This document shows positions 7,890 through 20,440 of a DNA stretch of 64,000 nucleotides, piece by piece. The stretch comes from Isochrysis galbana. Lineage: Eukaryota; Haptophyta; Isochrysidales; Isochrysidaceae. The stretch covers positions 1,930,808-1,994,807 of the forward strand of contig CM030939.1 of the NCBI GenBank assembly GCA_018136815.1. Reading direction: 5' to 3'. The translations under genes and the position numbers were made by a program. Every line of letters starts with the position of its first letter. Position 1 is the stretch's first letter. Below the pieces are notes generated by a model, which saw only the letters and a program-made list of their open reading frames with translations, was not told the DNA's origin and did no database searches.

Positions 7890-10800
7890 TCAAGTGTGCA
7901 GAAACATGGAGAGGAAGTCTGCCACTTGTGCTGGATCACGCAACCAAAACTCGGCGGCGGTCTCCCTCCTGAGCGGAGCCTCGGCACGCACGATAATGGG
8001 GATGCCACGGTCGCCACGGAGCTCCGCAAAAGCGTCCTCGTCGGAGACATCATCGCCGATGTAAATAGGAAGGGCCGTTTCATTGCGTGCGTGCGCGCCG
8101 CTCGGGAGTCCAAGCATCTGGCACATGCACTTGATGAGCCAGCTCATTGCCTTGCCCTTGTGCCAGTGGATTTGCGGTCGCACCTCGATCACGTGGATGC
8201 CGGCGTGGCGGCTAAGGAGGGGCTGCTCTTCGAGGAGTGCGTCGACCACCGCGTTGACGCGGGGCAAGTCCGCCGCCGACACGTTGCGGGTGTGCACGCT
8301 CGCGACAAATTTGTTGTCCTCGAGCTGTACGCCTTCAATCGGCTCTAGCCGGCCGCGCAGCACGTCGAGCGCACGGGCAATCTCTGGAAGCAATTGCGCC
8401 GCCACGGTGTAGTTGATTTGCGAGCCGTTTGGCCCACGAATCTCAAAACCGTGGGAGCCGGCAAAGTAGAGGCCGGGCACATCAATCCACGCTTGGAGCT
8501 TCTCGATCGCTCGGCCCGAGACGATGGCGGTTGGGTGGCGATCCGAGAGCAGCTGTAGTAGTCGGTCGACACCGGGGGGCAGGCGGGCCGAATCCGGGTC
8601 GTCAACGATCGGTGTGAGAGTCCCGTCGAAATCGAGGCAGAAGGCCGGCGTGAGGCACTTGGCGAGCCTGGCCTGTATGCGAATGAGCTGTGCACGATCC
8701 ATCGCATTGGGCAACCTGCTCTCGCCCAGCGCGCTCGTTGCGGCTCCATGCTCGAAGCTTGGGTCAGTCGATCCAGATATGGAGGCGAGGTCCGTCAGCA
8801 AGTTGCTCACCTGCGTCTGATTGGAGAGGAAGTAGCGCGCTTGCGTGGAGCGATTGCCGAGAGTCACCGTGAAGGCGCAGCCTTGACCCACGGCGAGAAT
8901 TTGGCTGCCATGCCCTTGGTCAACATTGCCCTCGAGACCGAGGACGGGGGCATCTGTGTCTGACCCGGTAGCACCGACACCAGCCGCGCCAGGGTGGTCG
9001 ATGAACGTGGGGACGGACGGCGCGCGCGCATCCCCCATGGCCGTGTCGCCCTCTGCTGCCGGCCTGCCGGGCCCCACGTCCATCTCGGAGTCGCCCTCGA
9101 CGTCATCCCCGTCCCTTGTGCCGGTCGCTGTCTCCTCGTCCGCCAAGTCGGCACGCGGCTGCACCTCGCTCTCATGTAGCTTTACAAAGATGTCCTCGTC
9201 ACGTGCGCTGAAATTGCCGACGCACAACACGAAGTCGAAGAGGTTCCCTGCGCCGACATTGCTCTCCTCCTCCTCGTCATCCTCGTCCAGCCGATACTCG
9301 CCGCCCAGCAATGCCTCCTCGCTCGTCAACTGATGCATCAGGCCGAGACCGGAGGAGGATCCATGTGGGCGGACCTCAACTGCGTCGGCGTCCCACAGCG
9401 TCTCGACCGGTGCGTTGCTCAGTGATTTCTCGAGGCTCTCCACTAGGTTGCTAGCATGTTGCGCCCCGAGTGCTGGATTGGCGGAGTGCCCGTAGCTCCA
9501 GCGAATCGTGCGATCCCGCCGCTCGACGCGCGACTACAGGGGTTGGCGCAGATCGGGCAGCGTGAGAGAGTTCTGAAGCGCAGGCCATGCCCGGCAGCAA
9601 GAAATTTGCCAAGGCACGACAATTCTATCAGATGCCTCTCCTCAAATCGACAAGCCCCTCCGGTGCGAGAGGGAGAATTTCCGATGCACTGCTAGCACGG
9701 GCACTGCTAGCGCTGGCAATGGCGCAACGCAGGATGAGCGCACCTGCGGCGTCCGCTCCTCAAAGTATCTCATCATCTCATCGACTTGCTCGATCCATCC
9801 GCCCTCTTGCGCCGCTTGTGAGGTCAACTCCCACGTCCCGGAGCCCCGGCGTGCGTATACACCATTCTCCGAGAGCAGCCACAGCCGCTCCATGGCCTCG
9901 GCGGTCATTTTCGACGAAGTCTCGCCTCCCTTGGCAACCGTATCACCCTCCGCCCCACCAGGTGTCGACGCACCCCTAACGTCGAGCACAAGCTGCTGCA
10001 TCTGGCTACGAGGTCGGCTCGACACGAGCAAGATGGTGTTGATCGGGTCTCTGAGGAGTGTACGCAGCGCGGCGGCAAGCGACTCTAAAAGATGCTCGCT
10101 ACAAGGCTCGCTTTCTGACGACACGGGCAGCAACGTGCCGCCGACGCCGAGGACGATCAGCCTCCGACTCGCACTCTCATAGGCGTCGACCACATGCCGC
10201 ATGAGCAACGGCTTCGCCGGGGTGGAGATGGCGCTCGGCGGCTGCGAGCCGCGCTCCAACTGCGACACGAACGCCTGGGCCCAGGCCTGTGACGTAAATT
10301 TGCTGACGTACTGCGTCAGGCCGGTGGAGAGGGGGGAGGGGTCAGCACATAGTGTGCATGGGTCGAGTCCCGTTGCGCCATAAGGTGCACCAGCACCGAC
10401 GTGATTCCGCCGCACACCTGGTCAGCATAAGCATGGAGCACGCTGCGTTGCTCGACTGACATGGAAAGCGCCTGGTGGTATCCCCGTGCAAGCTCACGTG
10501 TGTCATATGGGTTAACGCGCACACAGCCTGCGCCGAGCGCCTGCGCCGCGCCCGCGAACTCGGAGAGCACAAGAACTCCCTTTTGGGCCTATGGGAGCCA
10601 CACAAGAGCGCCATCAAGGGATGGACGAAGATCACCAATGATGGATGCATAAGCAGACTATGATGGGCGTCATGCCGAAGAGTGCGAAAGTACAGCGCGA
10701 AAGGTGCGGTGCGCGCTCGCTGCTGCCAGTGACATGCGAAGGCAGCCAGCTTCTGAAGCACTTCACCTGTTGGCATGCCACATACTCGTACGCGACCAAA

Positions 10801-12944
10801 TTCATTCCATCACGCAACGAGGATACAACACATGCGGCCGAGGTATAGTAAAGCGCGACGAGCTCGGCAAAGTCGATGCTCTTGTCGAGGTACTGCACTG
10901 GCGCATAGCCGGGAGAGCCGAAGCGGCCGTTGATACGACCAACGAGCTCATGCGCAGTTGCTCGCAACTTCTGATAGTCGAGCACATCGGTGCGTGTTGG
11001 AACAGCAATCTGGAGCAGCACCACTTTGCCCACGTACGATGGGTGAGTCTCCAAAAACGTCTCCATCGCAAGCAGCTTGTGCGGAATGCCCTTGATGTAA
11101 TCGACGCGGTCGATGCCAAGCAAGACCTGCGGATCACCCGGACGGTGAACCGAGCACATGAGTGCCGGGGCACAACCGGACAATTGAGTTTCGCCCAATT
11201 TTGACAACACCTTGTTTGCACCGCCAAGCGCATTACGCCTACAACCCCAGCAATCGCGATCTCACTCAGCGAATAAGATGCCGCCACGTGCCGACAGCAC
11301 GAGTCGTCGAAGCGCGCCGCTTCAACATGTGTGCTGCACACCTTCACCCCAGCGTATCGACGTTGAAGCTCGATGATGCGATCCTTAACTTCGGGAGAGT
11401 CGAGAGCCTGGCGAAAGCGGCCTGGATCGATCCCGATAGGGAATGCATCAACTCGCACCGAATGGCGGACTGTGGGGCCTCCTGGGCCATTGAATGGCAT
11501 GTCCCAGCTCAAGTGACGAGACTCAAGGTTGAGCTCAGACCCCATTAGCTGCGTGCAGGCATGCAAGAAGTGGCGCGAATAGTCGTAAATATGGAAGCCG
11601 AGCAGATCGGCGGAGAGTAGACCGCGGAGGATCTCGCGCCTCATCGGCAATGTGCGGAACACCTCGAGCGCTGGCCAGGGTGTGTGCAGGAACCAACCAA
11701 TGCGCAGACGCGGCTGGCGGGCGCGCAGTAATGAGGGCAACAGCATCAGGTGGTAGTCGTGGCACCAAACTAGGTCATTGGGCCTATAGGAGGCCAAGCG
11801 TTGTATGGCATGTTCGTGGCGACTCCCGCCTCAAAGGGGGAGGGTGCGAGCAGCAGACGCGCCGTCCCGCTTCCCGTCGAGCGCAGTTCCAGGCCCGTGT
11901 ACCACATTGTGCGTGCTGCGTCACTGCTCAAGTGGTTTGAGAGCTGACGAATCGACGGGCTCAGCGGCATCGCAGCAACACTTGTGCTGAATCGGGCGAT
12001 ATTCGCTCAAGCCACATGCTGGATCGCTGTTGCAGTGGATGGGGTATAAGTTGCCGGCACACCTGGCGACGCGAAGGATGGCGCTCGAAAAGTGGCCGTT
12101 GACAGTTTGGTAGGCTTCCCACTGCGCGTGGAATCCTGACTTGAGGTCACCCCGTGTGTCGGGCATCCGCGAGACGACATAGTGGAAGAGCGGCCAAAGC
12201 ACATCGTTGCAGAATCCGTTGTAGTACAGCTTGGCCTCCTCCTTCGTGAGAAAGACGGGCACACAGCCGCGCCGCCAAAGCGTGCGCCGGATCATCTCCC
12301 GTTCTTGCGGGGTCGTGTCAGCGATCTCGGCCCACCCGACCCATACCATCCGCATCCCACGCACGCCTAGCAGCGCAGAGACCATTCCGCCCGGAGAGAT
12401 GGAGTAGTGCAGCTCGCCCGTCTCATCTCTGGTGATTTTGACCGGCAGCCGGTTGGCCACAACAACTACACGAGGCGCGCGTTGCGCCAGCCAGAGCCGG
12501 TCCAGGTACGCCGCCTATTTGGTGTGAACGGAGCAGGAAGCGGTAGAGGAGCCTCAGTGACGTTTGTTGGCACCATCTGTGCCGCAACACAGCATGCATG
12601 TGCAGCGCCGCGCGTGGTGTGCTCACGTACAGCCGAGCGGACGGCTCGATGCAAGCATGCGATGCAGTGGTGCCATGGCGTGCAACAGGCACGCTGCGCA
12701 CCTGCCGCTCGCGCTGCAGCTGCTGGTTGAGCTCGACAATCTGTCCGATGAGAGTGCTCTCTCTGTGCTCCCTGCTGGCGCCTCCTGAGGACTGCTCCGT
12801 GCGCTGCCGCGAGAGTACGATGGGTCGGCCCGAATCAGACGCGCCGCCTCGGAGTCGCCACGCTCCTGCCGCCGCGCAACTCGCCGCCCTTGCCGCCCAG
12901 AAGAGCAGAGCGAGCCAGCGCAGCAACCGCGCGCGCCCGCCCAT
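7890..12944 (-). CDS. Trehalose-6-phosphate synthase/phosphatase with two phosphatase-type domains (7 exons)
   Basis: Proposed exons (minus strand): 12944-12702, 12514-12063, 11822-11342, 11126-10767, 10588-10418, 10310-9744, 9533-7890. All junctions are GT-AG and phases agree, giving about 1305 residues. Exon 1 begins with a signal-like peptide (MGGRARLLRWLALLFWAAR) and ends in a short coiled coil. Exons 2-5 encode the GT20 synthase: VVVVANRLPV, DLVWCHDYHLMLLP, LLGIDRVDYIKG, SSLRDGMNLVAYEYV, VLSEFAGAAQALG. Exon 6 and the start of exon 7 form a class II-type HAD phosphatase domain, degenerate: LGVGGT replaces D-x-D-G-T (both Asp are Gly, about residues 624 and 626), and an acidic insert splits it. 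Exon 7 then has a second, intact phosphatase: LDFDGTLTP (Asp about 1059 and 1061) and GDDVSDEDAF. It should make trehalose from UDP-glucose and glucose-6-phosphate in one chain. Start at 13004 is also open; 12944 fits the signal peptide better. Confidence 0.88.
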
Positions 12945-13696
12945 CCGCGCGCGCCCGCCCAAACACCTAATCCCCCCCCGTCCCCCCCCCCCCCCGGAGG
13001 CCAAGAATAGACCCTTTAGTATTAGTAGGACGATCGAAGACTAACACCGACGAGGGGCCCCTTCGAGAAAATCGGGTTTTTAATTTAGCTCGTAGGCACA
13101 AGGTAAGATGGTAGAAAAATCCCTAAGCGTCATGGAAGACAGATTCCAACACTAACTATCATCACGCAATTTCGACGCTATTTAATGCTATTCGACTACA
13201 CCACTACACCTACACCTACACCTACACCGACACCGACCACAGCAAAAATCATAAATCATTTCCGCGGTCGCGAAAAATTAGGACAACCACCCGAGAGCGA
13301 GAGCGAGAGCACCCATCACCAGGGCGGTGGAGCTTTACGTCGCATGCGCGTGTCTAGGTCAAAAAAACTCAAGTTGAAAGTTGCACTTCCGTTGTTGTTC
13401 TCGTACCGTAACTTGTATGTAACTTGTGACAACTTGTGAACTTGTGGCCTGTGGCTCGTTTGTCACTTTTGTCTTGGTGCGAGTAAGCGTGGGCACGCAG
13501 CCGGTGCCGGTGCGACACTACGTGTTACAGTGTACGAGGACTATCGACTACCGAACAAGTAGCGAGATTGCTATAATACTCTTCTTACAAAGTACGAGGA
13601 CTTCAGAGCCTCTAAAAGGTAAAAGGCCATACTCTAGACTAGAGTACTCTACTCTCTACTCTAAAATTCCCGAAGATACTCCTACAGGGAGCGCAC
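12945..13696. promoter_or_regulatory. Divergent intergenic region between trehalose and histidine genes
   Basis: About 750 bp that must hold both 5' ends. Contains a C15-type run at about 12980-12995, a (CTACAC)-rich microsatellite at 13195-13235, and AT-rich patches at 13075-13170. No TATA box is obvious for either gene. Confidence 0.35.
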
Positions 13697-15284
13697 ATGG
13701 TGGGCACGAGCGTCGTCTGCCGCGGCTCTGTCGAGTGCCATGCCAGCGTGGTCGAGCTGGGCGCACGCGGAGTGATGGCAAGCGGGCTGCCGTTCCTCGA
13801 CCACATGCTCGATCAGCTCACCGCTCATGCACAGCTTGGCCTCTCCCTCTCCTCGAGCGCCAGCGGCGTCCAGATGGAGCCAGAGAAGAAGTATCCACCC
13901 GAGTCACTCGTGCAGTGCGGCTCGGCCGAGCAGCTGGAAGTCGAGCTGACCGAGGCAGCGGGTGAGGCTCTGGGTGCTGCGCTGCGCACCATGCTCGGAC
14001 CCCTGCAGGCCGAGCTTCCGGCAGCGCGCTTTCTGGCGCCGCTCGACGAGGGTCTGGCCGAGGTTGTGCTCCAGCCCAACGGCGACAGTAAGGTGGAGCC
14101 CTCGCTGCACTACGCGCTGGCGCCCTTTGGAAGCCAGCCGCCAGCTGGACGTAAATTCGTCGGCGACCTACGCCTTGAGCTGCTCTCCGGCTTCTGGGGC
14201 GCCCTCGCAAAGGGGCTCAACGCCACGCTGACTGTGGTGAAGGTTCGCGGCGAGAATGCGCACCATATTGTCGAGTCGTCCTTCAAGGCCTTCTCGCGCG
14301 CGCTGCGCGCATGGATGGATGCGAGGCCGTCGAGCAAGCGGCCGAGGGACGAGACAGACTCCTGCTGTCGTCGGGCTAGCCATGAGCGCTCGACCAAAGA
14401 GACCAAGATCAGTCTCACGCTCAACCTGGACAGCAAAAAGAGTGGCACCATCGCAACAGGGCTCAAGACCCTTGACGCGATGGTTTCTGAGCTCGCCTCT
14501 GCCAGTGGCATCGAACTAGAGGTTCAGTGCCAGGGGGACCTCTTCATCGATGACCACCACAGTACAGAGGACGTCGCCATCACTCTCGGGCAGTGCCTCC
14601 ATCAGGCCCTCGGAGCCAAGGCGGGATGCAATCGGATGGCGTGGGCAGCTGCAACTGAGGGCAACGAGCGTGTCGAGGTAGCCCTTGACTTGTCCAACCG
14701 GCCCCACTTCCAGCATGATTTAGCATTTGATGTGGAAATGGTGCGGGCTGTGAATTTGCTGCATTCACAGACAATGAGTCACCCCTGTCGGCAGAGCACA
14801 TAGCCAACACTTCCACATCACTGAGACAATGTCCAAACGCACGGCATGCTAGCTGTGAGATTCGATGGCCAGCCGTGGCCTCTGCTGATATCCATGTGGT
14901 CATATCATGGCGAGCCTGCTTTCTGTCATCAAAATGACTCGTATTCCGAGTAGGGCACACTCAGAAGCACCAATCCTCGGGCGGGCCTCGCTGCTGCGAG
15001 CTGCATCTCACGCCTCTCATCAATTGTCGTAGGTGGACGACGTGTCTTCCGAGATGGTCCTGCATGCACTCGATTCGTTTACGACCTCTGCCCGTGTGAC
15101 GGCCCACATGATGCATATGAGGAGTGGCACGCATTCTTCTGAGGGCACACCACCAGAGAAGCGAGCGCGCGACATGGTCATTGCCGCGTGCCGTGCTTAC
15201 GGTGAGGCCCTTGGCAGGGCAGTCGCTATTGATCCTAGGCGCGCTGGCGCCACTGCGAGCTCCAAGGGGACCTTGTCCGCTTGA
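13697..15284 (+). CDS. Tandem-domain imidazoleglycerol-phosphate dehydratase (2 exons)
   Basis: Exons 13697-14740 and 15033-15284; the intron (292 bp, GT...TCGTAG) is in phase 0. Joined length is 431 residues, twice a normal IGPD. IGPD performs a dehydration step in histidine synthesis and binds Mn through two HHxxE-type motifs per subunit. Domain 1 (about 1-210) has LPFLDHMLDQLTAH and the second motif GENAHHIVESSFKAFSRAL (185-203), but where the first motif should be it has GSAEQLEV (75-82). Domain 2 (about 230-431) has RSTKET and the first motif DDHHSTEDVAITLG (285-298), but its second motif is replaced: after MMHMRSGTHSS there is no HHxxE, then AIDPRR and KGTL close the domain. The two domains have therefore lost opposite metal motifs. 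Start is the first ATG; domain 1 lacks the usual N-terminal RxTxET strand, so an upstream exon or transit peptide is possible. Confidence 0.88.
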
Positions 15285-15564
15285 TAAGCGCCATCGCCTA
15301 CACATGCAATTGGCGCGGCAAGTGACATAAGGCGACGGTGCAAGCACATTGGCACGGGTATGGTGGCATTTCGGTTCTTCCGGGTGGGACGGCGTGACAC
15401 ATCCCATTTGAGAAGGCCTTTAGCCTTGCCCAGATTGATTGTTGATTGTAGGGTAGAGAGAGTGTGGAGGATTCTTGTGCATAACACACATGCATCCGCG
15501 GGAAGCGAAAGGCACTAGAATTGTGTTGTGGTGCCATTCATATCTAATATTGGCCCCACGCTAT
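15285..15564. other. Short intergenic stretch after the IGPD gene
   Basis: 3' flank of the IGPD gene up to the target-site duplication of element A copy 3. Nothing else recognised. Confidence 0.4.
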
Positions 15565-15582
15565 TACTATTACGGAGCGTGG

Positions 15583-16332
15583 AACTAAGTTTATACTTAG
15601 TTCGCCCATGGGGGGGCACGAGCCCCCCCCTCTCTCCACTCCTCCCCTGCCATGGGGGAGGAACCACCCACTCTCCTGGCCTGCCTGATGGCTTGCCAGG
15701 AGGCCACTGCCATGCTGACCCACTCTCTCCCTGACAGGCTCGCCTGATTCGCGCGTCCTGGCCCCTCGTGGCCAGCCCATCGCTCCAACCCCCTCTCCCC
15801 CCCTGTTCGACAGGCAGACAGGTGCAGAGTGGGGGCCCCTGAGGCCCAGGAGCGCCAGCGAGGGAGAGGCAGGGGAGACCAGGGCCCAGCCCCAGCCTCC
15901 TCTGCCCCCTGAGCTGGCCTCCAGGAGCCTCCAGGGGTCTCCAGAGGCAGCTGCAGGCCTGTCGCAGGCGCGCCATCGCGCGTGCCTGCAGGAGAGGGGA
16001 GAGAGAGCGCGGAGAAGGGGGTGGGCGGAGCGAGGGCTCCGCTCACCGGAAAATATGTAAGTCCCGCACCTGTTTACAGGAGAAGTCGGGACTGAGGACG
16101 CCGCCAGCCCGGCAGGCATAGGAGGAAGGGGGGAACGGATCACCGGGGGGGGGCGCGGGCCACCGACCATATCTAAGCCCTTTTCCCCTATCCCCCTAGT
16201 AGTGCACGGGGGGAGTCGCCTGATGGCGGGGGGGAAAGGGCCGGGAGAGAGGGGGTGTAGAAAGGTTTGCTGCGTGAGTAGAAAGTAGAGGGTCCACGGC
16301 CGCGTGTGCGGTGAGACTATTAAGAAGTTAAA
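15583..16332 (+). mobile_element. Element A, copy 3 (full length, 18-bp target-site duplication)
   Basis: A 750-bp copy flanked by perfect 18-bp repeats TACTATTACGGAGCGTGG at 15565-15582 and 16333-16350. The left end is a perfect 8-bp hairpin AACTAAGT-TTAT-ACTTAGTT, then a G7/C7 hairpin. The interior block at about 16058-16092 reads GTAAGTCCCGCACCTG, TTTACAGG, AGAAGTCGGGAC, giving nested stems. The right end is GACTATTAAGAAGTTAAA, an A/T-rich tail. It carries no credible ORF, so it is non-autonomous or a structured RNA-derived element. Confidence 0.85.
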
Positions 16333-16350
16333 TACTATTACGGAGCGTGG

Positions 16351-16661
16351 GCACATGCTGGGCCTTGCGGGGGAGCGCGATTTTTACTATTGTTACAATC
16401 TGCGTCTTAGTCTAAGATCTTAGACCCACTTTTACTTTCATTGAGGATCTCGCCCAAAGTGAGTTACTGTGGATTTCACCCCGCCGTTCGTATTCATCCG
16501 CCCCCAGTACCTAAGAATATAAGAAAACGTCTGAGCGTTAGTACCATAACTCCCACTAAGCAATCAGGCAAGCAAAACCTACTCTTAGAGTAGGGGTCAT
16601 GGGTCATGGGCCCGCGTGCTTCCCCGCTTCCCCGGTCCCTCGGTGCTCGGCCTCCCATGCC
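16351..16661. other. Spacer between inverted element A copies
   Basis: About 310 bp of unique sequence between the right duplication of copy 3 and the left duplication of copy 4. No gene recognised. Confidence 0.5.
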
Positions 16662-16678
16662 CCGGATGAGCCATACAT

Positions 16679-17439
16679 TTAATTTAACTTCTTAATAGTC
16701 TCACCGCACACGCGGCCGTGGACCCTCTACTTTCTACTCACGCAGCAAACAGCAAACCTTTCTACACCCCCTCTCTCCCGGCCCTTTCCCCCCCGCCATC
16801 AGGCGACTCCCCCCGTGCACTACTAGGGGGATAGGGGAAAAGGGCTTAGATATGGTCGGTGGCCCGCGCCCCCCCCCGGTGATCCGTTCCCCCCTTCCTC
16901 CTATGCCTGCCGGGCTGGCGGCGTCCTCAGTCCCGACTTCTCCTGTAAACAGGTGCGGGACTTACATATTCCCGGTGAGCGGAGCACTCGCTCCGCCCAC
17001 CCCCTTCTCTGCGCTCTCTCTCCCCTCTCCTGTAGGCACGCGCGATGGCGCGCCTGCGACAGGCCTGCAGCTGCCTCTGGCGACCCTTGGAGGCTCCTGG
17101 AGGCCAGCTCAGGGGGCAGAGGAGGCTGGGACTGGGCCCTGGTCTCCCCTGCCTCTCCCTCGCTGGCGCTCCTGGGCCTCAGGGGCCCCCAGTCTGCACC
17201 TGTCTGCCTGTCGAACAGGGGGGGAGGGGGGGTTGGAGCGATGGGCTGGCCACGAGGGGCCAGGACGCGCGAATCAGGCGAGCCTGTCAGGGAGAGAGTG
17301 GGTCAGCATGGCAGTGGCCTCCTGGCAAGCCATCAGGCAGGCCAGGAGAGTGGGTGGTTCCTCCCCCATGGCAGGGGAGGAGTGGAGAGAGGGGGGGGCT
17401 CGTGCCCCCCCATGGGCGAACTAAGTATAAACTTAGTTG
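16679..17439 (-). mobile_element. Element A, copy 4 (full length, inverted, 17-bp target-site duplication)
   Basis: A 761-bp copy in opposite orientation to copy 3, flanked by perfect 17-bp repeats CCGGATGAGCCATACAT at 16662-16678 and 17440-17456. Read on the minus strand it begins with AACTAAGTTTATACTTAGTT and ends AAGAAGTTAAATTAA. Sequence is close to copy 3, including an identical nested-stem block. A separate duplication shows this is an independent insertion and not an inversion of copy 3. Confidence 0.85.
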
Positions 17440-17649
17440 CCGGATGAGCCATACATCTCATGCTACATCTCATCTACCACTCACACCCGGTCACACACCA
17501 CAACCACAGCTACAGCTTCACCCAACCCCAACCCACCACAGGGCTGGCCGTAGTGGGCCTGGGTGAGCAAGACAGGCGCGAAGCCCGTCAGCGGAGGAAG
17601 TGGGTTAGCCGTGCATCCTTGCCCTGACCTCCTTACCTGCCATAAGATG

Positions 17650-17745
17650 GCGGAGGGGGTTCCTCCCCCATGGCATGGGAGGGGTGGAGAAAGGGGCCCG
17701 TTTGTGCCACCCCATGCCCCATGGGGTAACCAAACTTAGATGCAA
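17650..17745 (-). repeat. Decayed left-end fragment of element A
   Basis: Retains the GGTTCCTCCCCCATGGCA block, an interrupted C-run and a relic of the terminal hairpin (GGGTAACCAAACTTAGA), but with many substitutions relative to the intact copies. It is an older relic lying about 200 bp from copy 4. Confidence 0.5.
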
Positions 17746-18192
17746 AGGGAAAGGGAAAGGGAAACAGCGAAATAGAATGGGTTGAATGGCAAAAAAGACA
17801 ACTACCCGTGAATAATACGAGAGATGCTCTGTGGGTGCGCCTCATAAGTAAGAAGGTTAGGTGACTGCGGCGTGCAACCATGAATCCCTCCCCCTTCCAC
17901 TACCTCGGTCTGACATGGCCATGCATCCACAACACCGCAAGGGTCAAGGGTAGCTACTCCTCACGCCACGACGTAGCGGCTGTGGTGCCGATGCGCATTC
18001 CTCCGGGCTTAATGACCCTCAGCTGGCCAGCGCCGATGCTTTGCATACCGAGAGGAGGGCATCCAAGGCCAAGACCATCTCCTTCATGGCTGACCATCAA
18101 ATACGGACAAATCCGCACATGCAACCCGTCATCAGCCCAGGATCCTAGCGGTCGACGGCGGCGGCATTTAGCTTCGGTGGCGTCAGCCGACG
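17746..18192. other. Intergenic, no supported gene
   Basis: Contains a short (GGGAAA)-type repeat at about 17745-17765 and then the 3' side of the membrane-protein gene. A plus-strand frame at 17880-18245 overlaps that gene's end and has no motif. Confidence 0.4.
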
Positions 18193-19482
18193 TCAGTCGA
18201 CAAATACAAGAATCTCGACGAGTCCAAGGCTTGCTGCGATCATGAAGAGCGCCGAGCCGACTCCGTACGTAAATCGGACACCCCACTCACTGGCCATGTA
18301 ATCCCATTCCACCGGAAGCAGTCCTATTTGCTCGCTAGCAATGAAGTAGCCAATGGACGCGATCAAGAAGAGGATAGATCCCAAGAGGTTAAGCCATGCT
18401 ACGACGAAGCCAATAGTGAGTGGCGAAGGTGGAGCGCACACGCGGTCATCATTGGATTCTTCAAGCACAAACACCCAAGAGTTGAACACGAAGCCGCACG
18501 AACCCAGTAGGGAGGTGGTGTATACCCACAGCACCTCGCCACCCATGCCAGGCAGCTTGCCAGGCAGCCCTGAAAAGCACGCGATCGAGAACATGCACCC
18601 TCCGATCAGCTGCACAAAGACACCCCACCACAAGAGCGAGCCCGTCTGAGTGCGCCACCATCTCAAGCTGCGCAACCAGCCAAGAAAGCTATGGGGCGGC
18701 AACGCCCTTACTGCACTGAACCTTTGGATCTTTCCTCGATCAGTGTCCCAATGCCTAGCCAAGTCCCAACCGGCTGCCGACGGCATCTTGGGGATGCGCA
18801 TCGCGCCGTCCGGCTCGATCGCCTGGAGCTCTTCTTGCAGGTTGGCGTTGATCACCTCGACAAAGCCGAGGTAGCAACCCGCGCCAAACCAGAGGGAGCC
18901 GATGAAATAAGGCCAACTGACTGTGGCCGCCGCTAGCCCCGGGTCGGCGCCATGGTCCTCATCGCCAATACCTGGGAGCATCCACGCTAGTGATCCTTCC
19001 GTGAAGAGAATCGCGCCGATGAGAAAGGTGCTCGAGCCCCAGAATGGGATACTACGTGGCCGCCACACATGGCACCGCTCGAATAGCGGCTCAGGCGTCG
19101 AGCCATCGGGCAGGTAGAGCACCTGGGGCAATCGGCCCTTGCGGAATGCGCGCGATCGATATCTGATCTCAGTACCGTCAAGCAGCCTGATCGTGGCGCC
19201 GGTGAGCATCGGACCCCTCCGCCTCGGGTTGAGGTGCGAGATGAGCGGCGTCGCTGCATAGCCGGAGAGCTCCTGTCCACTCTCCTCAAGCACCGTGCGC
19301 AGGTGAGCCCTACGGAAGCCACCAGGCTGCGCCGCCTGCGACGCGGTGCCAACGTCCGGATATAGCCGGTGGCGGTCAGAGAGGCGTAGCTCGTCCGCCG
19401 ACTGCGACTGGCCGATCCGCTGCTCATCAGGAAGGATGGCACGGTGCAGGTCGCGCACCGTCTCGTTGGTGCTCTGCCACAT
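18193..19482 (-). CDS. Multi-pass membrane protein with repeated YrhK-like segments
   Basis: About 429 residues if started at 19482 ([20 protein letters not shown]), the first methionine downstream of the low-complexity Ser/Leu run coded by the microsatellite; the frame is formally open to 20079 through that run. The N-terminal 170 residues are soluble and charged. Six or so hydrophobic segments follow, including [63 protein letters not shown] and [17 protein letters not shown]. The recurring G-S-x-x-F/L-x-x-A-S pattern resembles YrhK-type membrane domains, arranged in pairs. Function is unknown. No introns are apparent. Confidence 0.6.
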   Translation of the reverse strand: MWQSTNETVRDLHRAILPDEQRIGQSQSADELRLSDRHRLYPDVGTASQAAQPGGFRRAHLRTVLEESGQELSGYAATPLISHLNPRRRGPMLTGATIRLLDGTEIRYRSRAFRKGRLPQVLYLPDGSTPEPLFERCHVWRPRSIPFWGSSTFLIGAILFTEGSLAWMLPGIGDEDHGADPGLAAATVSWPYFIGSLWFGAGCYLGFVEVINANLQEELQAIEPDGAMRIPKMPSAAGWDLARHWDTDRGKIQRFSAVRALPPHSFLGWLRSLRWWRTQTGSLLWWGVFVQLIGGCMFSIACFSGLPGKLPGMGGEVLWVYTTSLLGSCGFVFNSWVFVLEESNDDRVCAPPSPLTIGFVVAWLNLLGSILFLIASIGYFIASEQIGLLPVEWDYMASEWGVRFTYGVGSALFMIAASLGLVEILVFVD

Positions 19483-19611
19483 CTGGCGCCAGCCGGCGCA
19501 CAGGCGGAGGAGCAGGGAAGGGGGGTGGGGGAGAGGACACAAGGCGGAGCGGGAGGTGGGGTGGGGGGCAAGGCGGCAGGCAGGGAGGGAAGGAAGGAGG
19601 GGGGGGGGAGA

Positions 19612-20440
<829 letters not shown>

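Noticed and set aside
15583..17439. Inverted repeat as a single large palindromic transposon (both arms of one element)
   Set aside because: Each arm has a separate 17-18 bp target duplication and full element ends, so they are two insertions.
16852..17566. Plus-strand ORFs of 164-190 codons over element A copy 4
   Set aside because: They correspond to the antisense of the same element and show no conservation of frame relative to copy 1; no protein motif.
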